NCBI GenBank assembly: GCA_963281155.1
Contig: CAUJLY010000006.1
Location: 7,192,001-7,256,000, forward strand
Length of the DNA stretch: 64,000 nucleotides
Direction of reading: 5' to 3'
DNA from: Rhabditophanes sp. KR3021
Lineage: Eukaryota; Nematoda; Chromadorea; Rhabditida; Alloionematidae
Each line of letters begins with the position of its first letter. Position 1 is the stretch's first letter. This document shows positions 61,716 through 64,000 of this stretch, in pieces. A program made the position numbers and the translations under genes. Under the pieces are notes generated by a model. It had not been told where the DNA came from, did no database searches, and saw nothing but the letters and a program-made list of their open reading frames with translations.

Positions 61716-62828
61716 ATGGTGGTATTAAGCCATTTTTCTCTTAAAAGAACAGCCGCACTTGTGGCAGTTGCTGCAGTAGTTTCTCCGATTTTCGGAATGC
61801 TGTTTGCTCGAGGATTCTTTTCCTTAGATATAAATAGGCGAGTTTACAGTAGCGTTCCAGGTGAATGTGCTATATCAAAAACATTTGCCGATGGTCTGAA
61901 CAGCATAGTAAGAGTTGGAGATTATATTTACTTTTACTCGACTGGAGACAACAATGCATCAACGATTCATGCATATAATGATTATAACAAACAACAGTTT
62001 ACTTTTCAAATCGTCACAACCAAAAATCACAAACTTGAGGCATATAATTTCGAAGACATTGCTACCTGGAAAGACTACATTTACGCTATCAATTACATTT
62101 CACCACACCAAAATAACGTTGAGGTGTTTCGAGTGAACTTTCAAGACAAAATATTAAAGCATGTTAAGAGTTTAAAACATGACAGCTTTTACAAGTATGT
62201 TTAAAAATACATTTTATTTATACTCTCATTTTTTAGTTTGGTAGGTTTGGCTGTCATTGGAAAAGACGCTTTTTATGTTGGCAGACAATTTTGGTCCAGC
62301 AATTTTTATATGAAAATATTTCAAATGGCTATACCAATAAAACTAGGTTCAGTTTTATATTTTAATGGACTGGAAACAATTCCTGTGATAACAAATATTT
62401 CAACTCCCACTGGATTAAGATTGAATTCAAAAAAAACTCGACTCCAAGTTGCATCATTTGGGGGTCAGTTTGTAGGAAACTATAAAATTGCAAAAAATTG
62501 GGATCAATTGGTGAATATCAACATTGCTGATCTTAACCTTTCTCCCACTTCATTTTACAAAAACGAGGGAACAGGAGAAATGTATATTACAACACAACCT
62601 CTTCGCCTTCACTACCTTCTTACCTATGCAACACAGTCTAATCATACATCTCCAAGCCAAGTAATTTGTATGAAATGGAGTGTTCAAAATAAACAATATA
62701 TCATAAAACAAATTTATGCCAATGACGGAGCAACTATATCAGGGGCTGACAAAGTGATCAAACTCGGGGAAACTTTAATGATTAGTAATAGAAAGAAAGC
62801 AATTCAATGTGTTTTAGACGTCATATAA
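61716..62828 (+). CDS. Paraoxonase-like membrane protein, MEC-6/POML family
   Basis: Two exons, 61716-62194 and 62237-62828, give 356 residues, as in paraoxonases and MEC-6. One N-terminal membrane helix lies at about 12-33 (TAALVAVAAVVSPIFGMLFA), giving a type II topology with a lumenal beta-propeller. Propeller-like blocks include IVRVGDYIYFYSTGD, IATWKDYIYAINYISPHQNNVEVF, LVGLAVIGKDAFYVGRQFW (compare NDIVAVGPEHFYxTND) and a C-terminal MKWSVQNKQY..VIKLGETLMIS. The paired acidic calcium ligands of active paraoxonases near the N-terminus (Glu-Asp) and the His of the lactonase site are not seen, so it is probably non-enzymatic. In C. elegans MEC-6 and POML-1 are ER chaperones for degenerin channels. 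Assignment to MEC-6 versus another nematode PON-like protein is uncertain. Confidence 0.85.
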
Positions 62829-62849
62829 AGTGAACATAAATCTTTTATT

Positions 62850-63469
62850 CTAAAATTTGTTTGAATTTCTTCCAAAGCTAATAATAGGTAAAAAGATACT
62901 TTTCCTAAGTTGTGACATTTTAATGACAACATTTTTATCAATTTTAATATCGTTAATGCCTCTTGTTTTGATTTCTAGAATTTTATCCACATTTTCGGCT
63001 ACCTTTTCAACCAATTCCTTGATGATCATTGCGACAGTTTGTTGGAATTTATGAATAGTTAACAACCAGTTTAAACTGTCATCTTTTATATTGCAAGTAT
63101 CAATTGCTCCTCTAACCCTATCTCTCAGTATCAAACTTTGTTCGTCGACTTGTATCAACAAGCCCCAAATTTCAACTTCATATTGTCTTTTGAGTAGAAA
63201 AATGTTTTGTTTAGCATTAATTATTGCAAAAATACATTTTTCTAATTCCTCCATCAGCTTACGCAACTAAAATATATTCAAAGAAACAGTAATCATAGTT
63301 AAAATTTGTTTACCTGTGTTTGTATGTCCTCACAAATATTATTAAGCTCATTTTCAAACTGATACCTACTTCCGTCAGCAAAATTTTTGTGAAAGTCCAC
63401 CATGGAGGAATTTCGTGTAATGTCTAACATAGGAGAAGGAGAAATACTGTAGTAAGAATGGCGTTTCAT
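62850..63469 (-). CDS. Unidentified all-helical (coiled-coil) protein
   Basis: Two exons, 63469-63314 and 63266-62850, join in phase 0 across a 47-bp intron (GTAAAC..TTTTAG) and give 190 residues. After a Ser/Tyr-rich start (MKRHSYYSISPSPMLDI) the protein is helical with heptad-like spacing: FENELNNICEDIQTQ, LRKLMEELEKCIFAIINAKQ, QYEVEIWGLLIQVDEQSLIL and VAMIIKELVEKVAENVDKILEI. It has no signal peptide or membrane helix. The composition fits a small subunit of a helical-bundle complex, but I do not recognise the family. The stop lies 21 bp from the stop of the PON-like gene, so the two 3' UTRs must overlap. Splice sites, phase and protein-like composition support it as a real gene. Confidence 0.7.
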
Positions 63470-64000
63470 TTTTTGTTAGAAAATACAAATGATTCAAGTT
63501 TAAATAAATAAATTAATTAAATAAGAAAATATATTGTTGTAATAAGATCAAAATGTATATTAAAATGGTGGTAAAATCCTTTCTAATCAAGTATAATTTG
63601 ACGAAAATTTGTTTTCAATTTTCATGAACTAATTTGATGTCTGTTTGTGTATAAATAAATTTTACTAAAGTTATTGCCATTTGATTGGAAAAGAAAGTAT
63701 CTAAGAAGTATATATTGGTGTAATAACTTATATGGTCAAAACAATACGACATTTGACTATTGTCTTCATTTTAAATTATTTATTATTGATAATCAAACGG
63801 TTGTTCGCAGTAGTTGACACATATAATGAATGTTATTTAAGATGTATTTAAATTCAAATGGATGGATAAGGGTTATTATTGTAAGTTAATAATAAAGAAA
63901 TGTTTGTTAATAATTTTAAGTTAAAAATAATTATTAAAGATGACATATTTAAACAGACTTATAACAAATATGTATAAGCTTATGCTAAATTAAGGCTAAA
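63470..64000. other. Upstream flank of the helical protein gene
   Basis: AT-rich with no coding signal; the promoter of the minus-strand gene at 62850-63469 should lie here. Confidence 0.45.

Overview
This window is nuclear DNA from a nematode. Two protein families found essentially only in nematodes are present: a MLT-10-like moulting protein with a long LSP-repeat tail, and a DB-module secreted protein. The genes have spliced structure with many introns of about 45-60 bp ending in TTTTAG or TTTCAG, and the DNA is strongly AT-rich (roughly 70% by eye). The species cannot be named from sequence alone; gene spacing is looser and introns more variable than in Caenorhabditis. I found no tRNA, rRNA, CRISPR or intact transposon. 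All gene models were joined by hand from frame, splice sites and family knowledge.

Layout. 1.8-3.8 kb (+): heparan sulfate 3-O-sulfotransferase. 5.2-7.5 kb (+): MLT-10-like moulting protein. 8.1-8.5 kb (+): short F-box protein. 8.6-9.7 kb (-): DRAM/TMEM150-type membrane protein. 10.3-12.2 kb (-): cysteine-rich surface protein. 13.0-14.3 kb (+): EXPERA (EBP-like) membrane protein. 16.5-17.7 kb (+): single-exon adenosine-receptor-like GPCR. 18.8-20.5 kb (-): Gln-rich DB-module protein. 22.5-23.2 kb (+): small Ig-domain protein. 24.4-28.9 kb (+): ARMC9. 29.1-34.2 kb (-): ALP/Enigma-type PDZ-LIM protein, with a small secreted-peptide gene nested in an intron on the opposite strand (32.0-32.4 kb). 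36.2-37.2 kb (+): SLC35B4-type nucleotide-sugar transporter. 38.4-40.7 kb (+): eEF2 kinase. 41.3-42.6 kb (+): UNC-24/STOML1. 42.6-46.7 kb: non-coding block rich in hairpins and tandem repeats. 46.7-47.5 kb (-): PXMP4. 47.9-49.7 kb (-): RASSF (C1-RA-SARAH). 49.7-59.2 kb: gene-poor interval. 59.2-60.6 kb (+): TEAD/EGL-44. 61.7-62.8 kb (+): paraoxonase-like/MEC-6 family. 62.9-63.5 kb (-): unidentified helical protein.

Functional links are loose, as expected without operons. UNC-24 and the MEC-6-like protein are both accessory factors of degenerin/ENaC channels in C. elegans. RASSF and TEAD both belong to the Hippo network. SLC35B4 and the 3-O-sulfotransferase both serve glycan synthesis. Three conserved genes (DRAM, ARMC9, ALP) carry a site where one surplus base breaks an otherwise intact frame, which looks like residual insertion error in the assembly rather than gene decay.
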